64,000 nucleotides of DNA from Hyphomonas sp. (GTDB taxonomy: Bacteria > Pseudomonadota > Alphaproteobacteria > Caulobacterales > Hyphomonadaceae), in contig PACZ01000052.1 of NCBI GenBank assembly GCA_002700305.1, positions 9,483 through 73,482 on the forward strand, read 5' to 3'. The notes beneath the pieces were generated by a model, which was given only the letters and a program-made list of their open reading frames with translations, was not told the origin of the DNA and did not search any database. Position numbers and translations under genes: made by a program. Of the stretch, positions 34,302 through 42,557 are shown in pieces; the first letter of the stretch is position 1, and every line of letters starts with the position of its first letter.

Positions 34302-34305
34302 GCGG

Positions 34306-35289
34306 TTACTCCGGCTTTTCGATTTTGTCCCCGGGCTTCAGGCCGGTGAGCACTTCATATTTGCCTTCGGTGTCAGCCAGCGGCGCGGCGAGCGCGATCG
34401 GCGCATCGACGAACCGGTCACCCACCTGCACACGGACGAAATCCACGCCATAGCGGGTGGAGACATAGTCCTTCGGCACGAGGATGGCGCGGCGTTCACC
34501 GACCGGGGCCAGCACGTCGACCCGTTCACCAACGAGGGCGTCGAGCCCGCCGGGCACGGTGGCGTCAGCAATCAGTTCGCCATTGCGCAGTTCGGGATAG
34601 ATTTTCACAATCGTGGCTGTACGTACGTCGCCGCCGCGGGTCGGCAGGCGCAGGGCGAAGGTTTCGCCTTCTTTGATCTGCGCCGCATGCCGTTCCGGCA
34701 GGGACAGGCGCACGACGCCGTTCACAGTGGCAAAGGTCGCAATGATTTCGCCAGGCGAAACGACTGATCCTTCGACCACGTTCACACCGGTGACCTTGGC
34801 GTTGGCGGGGGCAAGAATGCGCCCCTCTGCCTGCCGGGCGCCGAGCGCGTTGCGTTCAGACTGCGCTGAAGAGAGGTTGCGCTTCAGGACGTCCAGATTT
34901 GTGCGCTGCTCATCAAGGCGCGCCTTCGGGAAGAAGCCCTGCTCGAATAGGGCCTCATTCCGGGTCAGGTCTTCCTCGGCCTGTCGGATCTGCGCCTGCA
35001 GGCCCTGGATACGGGAGGCGAGCGCGGAGATGCTGGGGGCGATGGTGGCATCCGTTACAACGGCCACCAGTTCGCCGGCGTCCACGACATCGCCTTCATC
35101 GATGGACAGGCGGGAGATGACGCCCTGCAGCCGCGAGCGGGCGGTGGCAGAGTCCGCCGCCTCGATCCGTGCGACAGCCGGACGGTAGTCCATCACCACC
35201 GATTCCTCGACGGTCATGACCTGGGCGGACACCGGAAGGGAGAGGGCGGCAAAGGCCGCACTGAGAAAGAGCGTTCTAGTAACGGCCAT
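34306..35289 (-). CDS. RND efflux periplasmic adaptor subunit
   Basis: About 327 residues from the ATG at 35289, which gives the signal peptide MAVTRTLFLSAAFAALSLPVSAQ. The lipoyl halves (RLQGVISRLSIDEGDVVDAGELVAVV and RILAPANAKVTGVNVVEGSVVSPGEIIATF) flank a coiled-coil hairpin (LQAQIRQAEEDLTRNEALFEQGFFPKARLDEQRTNLDVLKRNLSSAQSERNAL). The beta-barrel and membrane-proximal domains end in KYEVLTGLKPGDKIEKPE. It links the RND pump to the outer-membrane channel. It overlaps the upstream rhodanese gene by 14 bp and is followed by the pump after 4 bp. Confidence 0.92.
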   Translation of the reverse strand: MAVTRTLFLSAAFAALSLPVSAQVMTVEESVVMDYRPAVARIEAADSATARSRLQGVISRLSIDEGDVVDAGELVAVVTDATIAPSISALASRIQGLQAQIRQAEEDLTRNEALFEQGFFPKARLDEQRTNLDVLKRNLSSAQSERNALGARQAEGRILAPANAKVTGVNVVEGSVVSPGEIIATFATVNGVVRLSLPERHAAQIKEGETFALRLPTRGGDVRTATIVKIYPELRNGELIADATVPGGLDALVGERVDVLAPVGERRAILVPKDYVSTRYGVDFVRVQVGDRFVDAPIALAAPLADTEGKYEVLTGLKPGDKIEKPE

Positions 35290-35635
35290 GGTCTTCCACC
35301 TTGCCGGTTGCGGGATTGATCTGGACACACGGGAAGCCATCGGCCTTCCACTGCATGATGCCGCCGGCCATGTGCGCGGCGTCGGCGCCGGTCGCCTTCA
35401 TGAAGGCATCAAGCGCGGCGCGTGAGCGTTTGCCGGACCCGCACTGGAACACGATCTTGCGGCCGGGAGCGGTCGGAATGGCTTTCGGTTCGAAGGTCGA
35501 GAGCGGGTGGAGCAGGGCACCGTGAATACGCTCGAAAGCGAACTCGTTCGGCTCCCGCACATCCACGAGCATGATCTCGTTGGCCTTGAGGCCTTCGCAA
35601 ACGGTTGCAGGGGAAAGGTCGCGGGGATCAGCCAT
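35276..35635 (-). CDS. Rhodanese-domain sulfurtransferase
   Basis: 119 residues from the ATG at 35635, with AAAGGAG upstream; an earlier in-frame start would add eight charged residues. It has one rhodanese domain: IMLVDVREPNEFAFERIHGALLHPLSTFEP, with the active-site loop around C65 in VFQCGSGKRSRAA and the C-terminal GADAAHMAGGIMQWKADGFP. No signal peptide is seen, so it is cytoplasmic. It would move sulfane sulfur from persulfides to cyanide, sulfite or thiols. It is the first gene of the leftward operon, with the RND genes downstream, and faces the sulfide:quinone oxidoreductase gene. Confidence 0.9.
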   Translation of the reverse strand: MADPRDLSPATVCEGLKANEIMLVDVREPNEFAFERIHGALLHPLSTFEPKAIPTAPGRKIVFQCGSGKRSRAALDAFMKATGADAAHMAGGIMQWKADGFPCVQINPATGKVEDHGRY

Positions 35636-35793
35636 AGGGGACTCCTTTTCTTTGCGCATGCGCGCACGCCTGTTCTTTTCATCCGGAATACAGTCGCGCG
35701 GGCAGATTAAACATGCGACATAATGCGCATTTTATAAAACACGAATATAAGGGATAACGCATACAAAGAATTAATCCCACAGGGAGTAGGGCC
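35636..35793. promoter_or_regulatory. Divergent promoter/operator region of the sulfide locus
   Basis: About 160 bp between the two operons. Palindromes: gcgcatgcgc (35654-35663) and aatgcgcatt (35722-35731), the second in an A/T-rich stretch suitable for a -10 region. One or both could be the site of the ArsR repressor at 30688. Exact promoters were not assigned. Confidence 0.55.
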
Positions 35794-37062
35794 ATGGCTA
35801 AGATCGTAGTGTTGGGTGCAGGATTGGGCGGCGTTATCGCCGCTTATGAGATTCGCAAGAAAGTGCGGCGGCAGGATGAAGTGATCGCCGTTAACGAAAC
35901 GGACTTCTACCAGTTCGTTCCTTCGAACCCCTGGGTTCTGGTCGGCTGGCGAGACCGTGAGGATATTGTCGTCGACCTTGAAAAGCCGATGAAAAAGCGC
36001 CGCGTGCAACTGGTCGTCGGCGCTGCAGAGAAAGTCGAGCCGGAAAACAAACGCCTTCGCATGACCGATGGCTCCTTTGTCGATTACGATTATCTCGTCA
36101 TCGCAACCGGGCCGGAACTCGCTTTTGACGAAATCGAAGGTCTTGGCCCGAATGGCCATACCCAATCTGTCTGCCACATTGATCATGCCGAAGCCGGCTA
36201 CAAGGCATTCGAAGAATTCTGCAACGACCCCGGGCCCGTCATTGTCGGCGCGGTTCAGGGCGCGTCCTGTTACGGCCCGGCCTATGAAACGGCCATGATC
36301 ATTGAGACCGAGCTTCGCAGGCGGAAGATCCGCGACAAGGTGCCGATGACCTTCGTGACCTCCGAACCCTATATCGGCCATCTCGGCCTTGATGGCGTGG
36401 GCGATACCAAAGGCCTGCTCGAAAGCGAAATGCGCGACCGCCACATCAAGTGGATCTGCAACGCGAAAGTTCAGAAGGTCGAAGCCGACAAGATGATTGT
36501 CGAGGAAGTGAACGAGGATGGCTCCACAAAGGAGATCCACGAGCTTCCGATGAAGTATTCGATGATGCTGCCGCCCTTCCGCGGCGTGCCTGCGGTGCGG
36601 GACATTGAAGGCCTCGTCAATCCGCGCGGCTTCGTCATTACCGACAAGCACCAGCGCAATCCGAAATATCCGGAAGTCCTGGGCCTCGGCGTCTGCATCG
36701 CCATTCCGCCCGTCGGCAAGACGCCGGTGCCGGTCGGTGTGCCGAAAACGGGCTTCATGATCGAATCCATGGTCACCGCGATTGCCGAGAACCTCGGCCA
36801 GATCGTGCGCGGCAAGGAGCCGACCCATGAGGCGACCTGGAACGCGATCTGTATTGCCGACTTCGGCGATGGCGGCGTGGCCTTTATCGCCCAGCCCCAG
36901 ATCCCGCCGCGCAATGTGAACTGGTCCGTGTCCGGCGGTTGGGTGCATACGGCCAAGATCGGTTTCGAGAAATACTTCCTCGGAAAGATCAAGGCTGGCC
37001 GTTCCGAAACCTTCTACGAGAACGCCGCGCTGAACCTGCTGAAAACCTACAAGCTGAAGTAA
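35794..37062 (+). CDS. sqr: Sulfide:quinone oxidoreductase
   Basis: 422 residues. FAD-binding VVLGAGLGGVIAAYEIR at the N-terminus, TDFYQFVPSNPWVLVGWR, and the second dinucleotide-like region. C127, C159 (VQGASCYGPAYE) and C353 (NAICIADFGDGG) stand at the positions of the three catalytic cysteines of characterised SQRs (128/160/356 in Acidithiobacillus). The C-terminal half with VPKTGFMIESMVTAIAEN and WVHTAKIGFEKYFLGKI is the membrane-attaching part. It oxidises sulfide to polysulfide or persulfide and reduces ubiquinone, acting at the inner membrane. GGGAG precedes the ATG. It is first in the rightward operon. Confidence 0.95.
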   Translation: MAKIVVLGAGLGGVIAAYEIRKKVRRQDEVIAVNETDFYQFVPSNPWVLVGWRDREDIVVDLEKPMKKRRVQLVVGAAEKVEPENKRLRMTDGSFVDYDYLVIATGPELAFDEIEGLGPNGHTQSVCHIDHAEAGYKAFEEFCNDPGPVIVGAVQGASCYGPAYETAMIIETELRRRKIRDKVPMTFVTSEPYIGHLGLDGVGDTKGLLESEMRDRHIKWICNAKVQKVEADKMIVEEVNEDGSTKEIHELPMKYSMMLPPFRGVPAVRDIEGLVNPRGFVITDKHQRNPKYPEVLGLGVCIAIPPVGKTPVPVGVPKTGFMIESMVTAIAENLGQIVRGKEPTHEATWNAICIADFGDGGVAFIAQPQIPPRNVNWSVSGGWVHTAKIGFEKYFLGKIKAGRSETFYENAALNLLKTYKLK

Positions 37063-37080
37063 TCCGCAGAGGAGTCCGTC

Positions 37081-37539
37081 ATGGTGGACACAACCGTCAA
37101 AGACCGTATCGCCATCTGTACCAGTTGCGGCGCGCCCAATCGCGTCGCGGCCGGCAAGCCGCTTTCCGCAGGCAAATGCGGCAAGTGCAGCCAGCCGCTG
37201 GCCACGCAGACGCCGGTGGACATTGACGGCGCCATGCTGGAACGCCTCATCGCCCGCGACACCGGCGGCTTCGTGCTGGATGTCTGGGCGCCCTGGTGCG
37301 GCCCGTGCCGGACGATGGCCCCTGCCTATGAGGCGGCGGCCGGGCGGTTCGCCGATCAGGTCCGCTTCTTCAAGCTGAATTCCGACAAGAACCAGGAGAC
37401 CGCCGGGAAGCTCGGCATCCGGGGCATCCCGACCCTGCTGGCCTGGGAGGATGGAAGCCTCATCGCCAACCAGGCAGGCGCCCAGACGGGCGAAGGCCTC
37501 GCCCGGTGGATCCAGTCAACCTTCAGGCTGACCGCCTGA
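37081..37539 (+). CDS. trxC: Thioredoxin TrxC-like (zinc-ribbon thioredoxin 2)
   Basis: 152 residues. The N-terminal zinc ribbon has C13-x2-C16 and C33-x2-C36. The thioredoxin domain follows with WAPWCGPCRTMAP (C73, C76), the cis-proline in IRGIPTLLAWEDG and the usual C-terminal helix. TrxC proteins reduce disulfides and persulfides in the cytoplasm. The gene lies 18 bp after sqr, so a role in releasing or reducing persulfides is likely. Confidence 0.93.
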   Translation: MVDTTVKDRIAICTSCGAPNRVAAGKPLSAGKCGKCSQPLATQTPVDIDGAMLERLIARDTGGFVLDVWAPWCGPCRTMAPAYEAAAGRFADQVRFFKLNSDKNQETAGKLGIRGIPTLLAWEDGSLIANQAGAQTGEGLARWIQSTFRLTA

Positions 37540-37589
37540 TCCCAACCCATTCAGGCTGAGTGCCTGATCCAACTCAGAGGATGTTCAAG

Positions 37590-37793
37590 ATGAATGTCGA
37601 TCGTGCTGTTTTTGCTTTCGCTGGCGTCGTTGTTTCGCTGAGCCTGGCGCTTGGCTATTTCGTATCGCCTTACTGGTTCCTGCTGACGGCGTTTGCCGGG
37701 CTGAACATGTTCCAGGCCGCGTTCACGGGCTTCTGCCCGGCCGCGCTGATCTTCAAGGCCATCGGCCTGAAGCCGGGTAACGCGTTCAAATGA
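37590..37793 (+). CDS. DUF2892 (YgaP-type) small membrane protein
   Basis: 67 residues: MNVDRAVFAFAGVVVSLSLALGYFVSPYWFLLTAFAGLNMFQAAFTGFCPAALIFKAIGLKPG. Two TM helices with the conserved GLNMFQAAFTGFCP segment are the DUF2892 signature, which elsewhere is fused to rhodanese (YgaP). Its cysteine may accept sulfane sulfur. The ATG at 37590 is chosen; GTG 37560 and ATG 37581 are in frame too. It overlaps the TolC gene by ATGA. As part of the sulfide operon it may move sulfur species across the inner membrane; this is inferred. Confidence 0.9.
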   Translation: MNVDRAVFAFAGVVVSLSLALGYFVSPYWFLLTAFAGLNMFQAAFTGFCPAALIFKAIGLKPGNAFK

Positions 37794-39076
37794 GCATGAA
37801 ATTTGTCCGCCGCCTGTCTGTCAGCCTTCTGGCACTGGCCGCACCGGTTGCGCTGGCCCAGCCGATCTCGCTGCGCGATGCCGTGCAGCAGGCCTTGGGT
37901 CATGATCCGTCGCTGGAACAGGCTGAGGCTGGCGTTGAACGCAGCCGTGCCGGGGTGGACGCCGCCCGCGCAGGCCGCGGCCTCCAGGCCGGATTTCAGG
38001 CAGAAGTCGGCGCCGTGGAAACGGACTTCACACAGGACCGGATCTCCCAGGTGCCACGCTCGGCCGGCCTTCAGGCGGAATGGACCGTGTTCCAGTCCGG
38101 TGCCCTCGGCGCCGCCGTCGATGCGGCCAAGGCCCAGCGCGAAGCTGCCGGCTACCAGCTGCTCGGCGCGCGCGAGAGGCTGATCCTCGACACGTTCGAA
38201 GCCTACGCCAATGCCTGGCTCGCCGAGCGGACGGTCGAAGTCGCCGAAGCCCGCGTTTCCACCTTCCGCATACGCCTCGACGAGACGCAGGCCCGGTTCG
38301 ATCAGGGGCAGGTGACCCGCACCGATATCGCCCTCACTGAAGCGCGTCTTGCCTCCGCGCAGGCCCAGCGGGAAGCCGCCCGTGCCGCGCTGTCCGGGGC
38401 CTGGGCACGCCTTGCCCGCCTGACCGGCGTCGACCATGCCGTGACCGCAGAACCACCCGCCCTCGGTGAAATCGTCGGCGGGGACATGCAGGCCGCCCTG
38501 TCGCGCGTCATGTCCCGCAACCCTGACCTTGCCGCCGCCCGCGCCGCCGAAATCTCCGCCGGGCACAGGGTGGCCGAGGCAAAGGGCAAGTTTGGCCCGA
38601 AAGTCTCGCTGCGCGCCCGCGCCACGACCGGGGAAGATGTCTACTTCTTCTTCGAGGACCAGATCAGCGATGTCGGCGCGTTTGTGCGCGTCGAAGTCCC
38701 GCTGCTGACCAGCGGCCTGCGCAACGCCTCCAAGCGTGAAGCCATTGCCGGACGCAGTGCCGCCACGGCCAATGTCCGCGCGGCAGAGCTGCAGCTGCAC
38801 GAAGCGGTGGCCGGTCTCTGGGGCGACATCGAAGCCCGGCGCCTGTCGCTGGCTGCGGCCGAGCGGGCCGAGAAAGCCGCAGAGCTTGCCGCCGAAGGGG
38901 CCCAGAAAGAGCAGCAGGCCGGTATCCGCACGCTGGTCGATGCTCTGGATGCGGAGAATGAATTCCGCGACGCGCAGATTGCCCGCTACCGCGCGGCAAC
39001 CCAGCTGCAGATCGCCGAAGCGCGCCTCCTGTCCCTGTCCTCGGAACTGGAACAACAGCTCGCCACGCTGCCCTGA
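37790..39076 (+). CDS. TolC-family outer-membrane efflux channel
   Basis: 428 residues with signal peptide ...LLALAAPVALAQ. Two TolC/OEP repeats: PISLRDAVQQALGHDPSLEQAEAGVERSRAGVDAARAG ... and the second from ALSRVMSRNPDLAAARAAEISAGHRVAEAKGKFGPKVSLRA. The long heptad-rich helices (LAAAERAEKAAELAAEGAQKEQQAGIRTLVDALDAENEFRDAQIARY) end in VDALDAENE. It is the last gene of the rightward operon. No other channel is near, so it is the likely partner of the RND pump and adaptor in the leftward operon. Confidence 0.93.
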   Translation: MSMKFVRRLSVSLLALAAPVALAQPISLRDAVQQALGHDPSLEQAEAGVERSRAGVDAARAGRGLQAGFQAEVGAVETDFTQDRISQVPRSAGLQAEWTVFQSGALGAAVDAAKAQREAAGYQLLGARERLILDTFEAYANAWLAERTVEVAEARVSTFRIRLDETQARFDQGQVTRTDIALTEARLASAQAQREAARAALSGAWARLARLTGVDHAVTAEPPALGEIVGGDMQAALSRVMSRNPDLAAARAAEISAGHRVAEAKGKFGPKVSLRARATTGEDVYFFFEDQISDVGAFVRVEVPLLTSGLRNASKREAIAGRSAATANVRAAELQLHEAVAGLWGDIEARRLSLAAAERAEKAAELAAEGAQKEQQAGIRTLVDALDAENEFRDAQIARYRAATQLQIAEARLLSLSSELEQQLATLP

Positions 39077-39285
39077 TCCGCTTTAGTCCGGTATAGTCCA
39101 GTATCGTCATGACAGGTCATGCATGGTCATGACGAGGTCAGCTCTGGTCCGCCCCTCATCATGGCTGGAGGCTTGCCGGATAAGCTCACCCCAATCCCTC
39201 ACCTCCCATGCCCGCGCCCGCGAGGGCATGGGAGGTGAAGGCGCTTCCTATCCGTCTGATACGCGCCCATGGCAGTCTCTCCGCC

Positions 39286-39885
39286 ATGACACAGTTCTCC
39301 GATTTCATCATTCATGCCTATAAGACGATTGCCCGCGCCGTGGCGGAAGCCGGCGTGAATGCGGATCTGTTCAAACAGCCGGAGTTGATTTCTAAAACAC
39401 TGAAGCACCGGGTCTCGGCAGAGCTGAAGCGCCTTACCGTGCTGCTCCGCCGTCTGATCTTCCTGATGGCGCTGCAGGTGGAGCTGGCGCCTCTGGTGAC
39501 ACGCCCGGCCAGAAATTATTTCGAAAAGACAGACGGCGAACCGAAAGCGCGCAAGGCGTTCTTTTCCGTCCTGCCGGTGCCTGCGGGTGAGGCGCCAGAC
39601 TTCCTGCATGGGCCGATCACTGTGCCGACACGAGGCCCCGTGCCCGCTGCGCCGCTGATCGCCCGCTGGGAAGCGATGCTGGACACGCTGAAACACGCCA
39701 GGCGCCGGGCGAAATGTCTCGCCCGCACGATCCAGCGCTGGAAAGCCGAAGGCGAGGCCCGGCCGTACATCACGCCCATCCCAAGAACCTACGCCATGCC
39801 GGCGCCCCTCGGCCTCGTCTCGGGCGCGCTCACCGTGCAGCTGACCCAAGCCCTGCGCGACTGGCCGCCTGCCGACACGAGCTGA
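39286..39885 (+). CDS. Hypothetical protein
   Basis: 199 residues from ATG 39286. Predicted soluble or weakly membrane-attached: one moderately hydrophobic helix, LLRRLIFLMALQVELAPLV, lies at about 50-68 and basic helices follow (HARRRAKCLARTIQRWKAEGEARPY). The C-terminus is proline-rich. No known domain was recognised. Codon use matches the GC-rich neighbours. It stands alone between the TolC gene and the convergent ackA gene. Function unknown. Confidence 0.65.
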   Translation: MTQFSDFIIHAYKTIARAVAEAGVNADLFKQPELISKTLKHRVSAELKRLTVLLRRLIFLMALQVELAPLVTRPARNYFEKTDGEPKARKAFFSVLPVPAGEAPDFLHGPITVPTRGPVPAAPLIARWEAMLDTLKHARRRAKCLARTIQRWKAEGEARPYITPIPRTYAMPAPLGLVSGALTVQLTQALRDWPPADTS

Positions 39886-39949
39886 GCTTGCCAACAGTCA
39901 GGGTTTTTGCCGGAGCTCCATGGGCGTGTCCGGGCGGACGTGCTGGGCG

Positions 39950-41143
39950 CTATGCCTGGACCTTGCCGTTTGAGACAGCGAAGGCCTCTTCGGCAATCAC
40001 GCGTTCTTCATTGGTCGGAATAACAAAGGCTTTCACCGGGCTCTCAGGTGTGGAGATGCAGGGCGCATTCTTCTGGTTCGCGTCTTCCGACAGAGTAAGC
40101 CCTATCCAGCCGAGATGACCGGCAACCGCCGACCGGACCGCGGCATCATTCTCGCCGATCCCTGCTGTGAAAACGACTGCATCCAGTCCGCCAATGCTCA
40201 TGGAGAGTCGGCCGATCTCCCCGGCAATGCGCAGGGTGAACAGGTCCAGCGCTTCCTTTGCGCGCGGATCGTCGCTCGCCTGGAGTTCGCGACAGTCGGC
40301 GCTGATGCCGCCGGAGACGCCTTTCAGTCCGGACTGGTGGTAGAGCATGTCTTCCACCTCGCTGGCCGTGCGGTGTTCCTGCTGCAGCAGGTGAAGGATC
40401 ACGCCGGGGTCCAGCGCGCCGCAGCGCGTCGCCATCGGCACACCGTCCAGGGTCGAAAAACCCATGCTCGTGTCCTGGCTCTGGCCATCCCGCATGGCGC
40501 AAAGGCTGGCCCCGCTGCCGAGATGCGCCGCGATCATGCGTCCGGCAGCAGCCTCCGGGAACCGGCGGCGCAGCTCGGCGGCGATGAATTTGTAGGACAG
40601 GCCATGGAAGCCATAGCGCTTGATCCCCCGGTCATGCAGCGCGCGCGGCAAGGCAAAGCGGCGGATCAGATCCGGATTGGTCCGGTGGAAAACCGTGTCG
40701 AAGGACGCGACCTGCGTAAGCTCCGCCCGGACCTGCCGCATCGCGCGGATGAGACGGAGCGCCTGCGGCTGGGGCAGCGGCGCCAGAATGGAGAGCGCTT
40801 CGATGCGGGCGAGAGAATTGTCATCGATCCGGACCGGGCCATCGAATTCGTCCCCGCCATGCACAACGCGGTGACCGACACAAATCAGTTCACTGAGGTC
40901 ATAATGCTCTGAGATCCAGTCCAGCGTTTCCGCCATCACATCGGTGAGGTGATCGGCATGATCGGCCTTCAGCTCCACATCGAAGACCGCCTTGCCTTCG
41001 ACGAGGTGGAAGGTGAGCGGGCTGTGCCGGAAGTCGATCAGCGCATGCGCAATCCGGTCCAGCCGCTCGCCTTCGATGCTGAAGAGGCCGATCTTCACGG
41101 AGGAAGACCCGGCATTGAAGGTCATCAGCAGCGGGCCGGACAT
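39950..41143 (-). CDS. ackA: Acetate kinase
   Basis: 397 residues. Motifs: LLMTFNAGSSSVKIGLF, VGHRVVHGGDEF, RYGFHGLSYKFI, AAHLGSGASLCAMRDGQSQDTSMGFSTLDGVPMATRCGALDPG and FTAGIGENDAAVRSAVAGHLGWIG, all as in AckA. It interconverts acetyl-phosphate and acetate with ATP. The start follows the PTA fusion gene after 1 bp, and the order phaC, MaoC-PTA, ackA suggests a single leftward operon that balances acetyl-CoA between storage and ATP or acetate. Confidence 0.95.
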   Translation of the reverse strand: MSGPLLMTFNAGSSSVKIGLFSIEGERLDRIAHALIDFRHSPLTFHLVEGKAVFDVELKADHADHLTDVMAETLDWISEHYDLSELICVGHRVVHGGDEFDGPVRIDDNSLARIEALSILAPLPQPQALRLIRAMRQVRAELTQVASFDTVFHRTNPDLIRRFALPRALHDRGIKRYGFHGLSYKFIAAELRRRFPEAAAGRMIAAHLGSGASLCAMRDGQSQDTSMGFSTLDGVPMATRCGALDPGVILHLLQQEHRTASEVEDMLYHQSGLKGVSGGISADCRELQASDDPRAKEALDLFTLRIAGEIGRLSMSIGGLDAVVFTAGIGENDAAVRSAVAGHLGWIGLTLSEDANQKNAPCISTPESPVKAFVIPTNEERVIAEEAFAVSNGKVQA

Positions 41144-41144
41144 G

Positions 41145-42545
41145 TCAGCTGCCCGATTTGGTGTAGGTCATGCCGACACTCAACCGCGCGAGCGCCGCAG
41201 ACGCCATGCGGGCGGTCAGCGGATCGGCCCGGCTGGTCAGCACGATCGGCACGCGCGCGCCAAGGATCAGGCCGGCGGCGATGGCATCGGCAAAATAGAT
41301 CAGCTGCTTGGCCAGCATGTTCCCGGCCTCAAGGTCCGGCACGAGGAGGATATCGGCCTGGCCAGCCACGGGGGAGACGATGCCCTTGGTTTTCGCCGCG
41401 GCCATGCTGATCGCATTGTCGAAGGCGAGCGGGCCATCGACCCGGGCGCCGGAAATCTGCCCCCGCGCCGCCATCACGGTGAGCGCGGCAGCGTCCAGCG
41501 TGGCCGGCATGCTGTCATTGACGGTTTCGACCGCGGCGAGCACAGCGACCAGCGGCGCCTCGACGCCGAGCTGGTGCATCAGGTCGACGGCGTTCTGGCA
41601 GATGTCTCGCTTCTGATCGAGGGAGGGAAGGATATTCACCGCCGCGTCGGTCACGATCAGCGGCTTGTCATAGGCCGGGATGTCCATGGCATAGACATGG
41701 CTGATACGGCGCTCGGTGCGCAGGCCGGAACCAGGGGCGACGACAGCGCCGAGCAGTTCGTCTGTGTGGAGACTTCCCTTCACGAGGACGGCGACTTCAC
41801 CGCTGACGGCCATTCCCACGGCCTTTTCTGCTGCGGCGTGGCTGTGTTCGGTTTCGATGATCTGGAATCCATCGAGCGAAACGCCGGCTTCCGCGGCAGC
41901 GGCCTCGATCTTGGCCCGCGGGCCGATCAGGACGGGATCCAACAGGTCCTCGTCCCGAACTTCGACGGCGCCCTGAATGGCAACGGAGGAGCAGGGATGC
42001 ACGATCGCAGCCCGGACTGTGGGAGACGCCTTGGCGCGCTCGATGAAAGCGTCATAGCGGTCATGGCGGCGCAGGCGGATGCCGGGCATGTGCTTGCGTT
42101 TGACGCGGACGCTGTCTTTCGGTGCGATGACGGTCGCTTCGCCTTTCAGGACGGTCTCGCCATCCTGATTGGTGCACACGGTTTCCAGCCGGACGAGGCG
42201 TTTCTTGTCCTGCTTCTCCAGCACGGTCACCGTCGCGGTGACGGTGTCGCCAGGAAAGACCGGTTTGGTGAAAGCGATGGTCTGGCCGAGATAGATGCAG
42301 CCGGGACCGGGCAGGGTGGTGCCAAGAACGGCAGAGACCAGCGAGGCGGTCCACATGCCATGGGCGACCGGCTTGCCGAAGATGTCTTTCGCCGCAAACT
42401 CGGCATCAAGATGCGCCGGGTTCACATCGCCGGAGACAAGGGCGAACAGTTCGATGTCATTCTCTGTGACGGTTCGCTCCAGGCAAGCGGTGTCACCGAC
42501 CCTGATCTGGTCATAGGTGCGGTTTTCGAGAAAGACATCGATCAT
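41145..42545 (-). CDS. Fusion of MaoC-like hydratase and phosphate acetyl/butyryltransferase
   Basis: 466 residues. The N-terminal ~150 are a hotdog domain: FALVSGDVNPAHLDAEFAAKDIFGKPVAHGMWTASLVSAVLGTTLPGPGCIYLGQ is the (R)-hydratase motif. The C-terminal ~310 residues are a phosphate acyltransferase (PTA/PTB family): AAIVHPCSSVAIQGAVEVRDEDLLDPVLIGP, MAVSGEVAVLVKGSLHTDELLGAV, DAALTVMAARGQ, and AGQADILLVPDLEAGNMLAKQLIYFADA. It would link 3-hydroxyacyl/enoyl-CoA and acyl-CoA/acyl-phosphate pools. It lies between phaC and ackA with short gaps. Confidence 0.93.
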   Translation of the reverse strand: MIDVFLENRTYDQIRVGDTACLERTVTENDIELFALVSGDVNPAHLDAEFAAKDIFGKPVAHGMWTASLVSAVLGTTLPGPGCIYLGQTIAFTKPVFPGDTVTATVTVLEKQDKKRLVRLETVCTNQDGETVLKGEATVIAPKDSVRVKRKHMPGIRLRRHDRYDAFIERAKASPTVRAAIVHPCSSVAIQGAVEVRDEDLLDPVLIGPRAKIEAAAAEAGVSLDGFQIIETEHSHAAAEKAVGMAVSGEVAVLVKGSLHTDELLGAVVAPGSGLRTERRISHVYAMDIPAYDKPLIVTDAAVNILPSLDQKRDICQNAVDLMHQLGVEAPLVAVLAAVETVNDSMPATLDAAALTVMAARGQISGARVDGPLAFDNAISMAAAKTKGIVSPVAGQADILLVPDLEAGNMLAKQLIYFADAIAAGLILGARVPIVLTSRADPLTARMASAALARLSVGMTYTKSGS

Positions 42546-42557
42546 GGGCTGAGACTC

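Noticed and set aside
31263-34349. 1028-residue open frame on the + strand opposite the RND pump
   Set aside because: It is very rich in H, D, R and Q, has no TM or domain, and mirrors the codon bias of the RND gene on the other strand; the RND protein has all family motifs.
35707-36948. 413-residue frame opposite the sulfide:quinone oxidoreductase gene
   Set aside because: Antisense shadow of a well-conserved gene; low-complexity composition without domain features.
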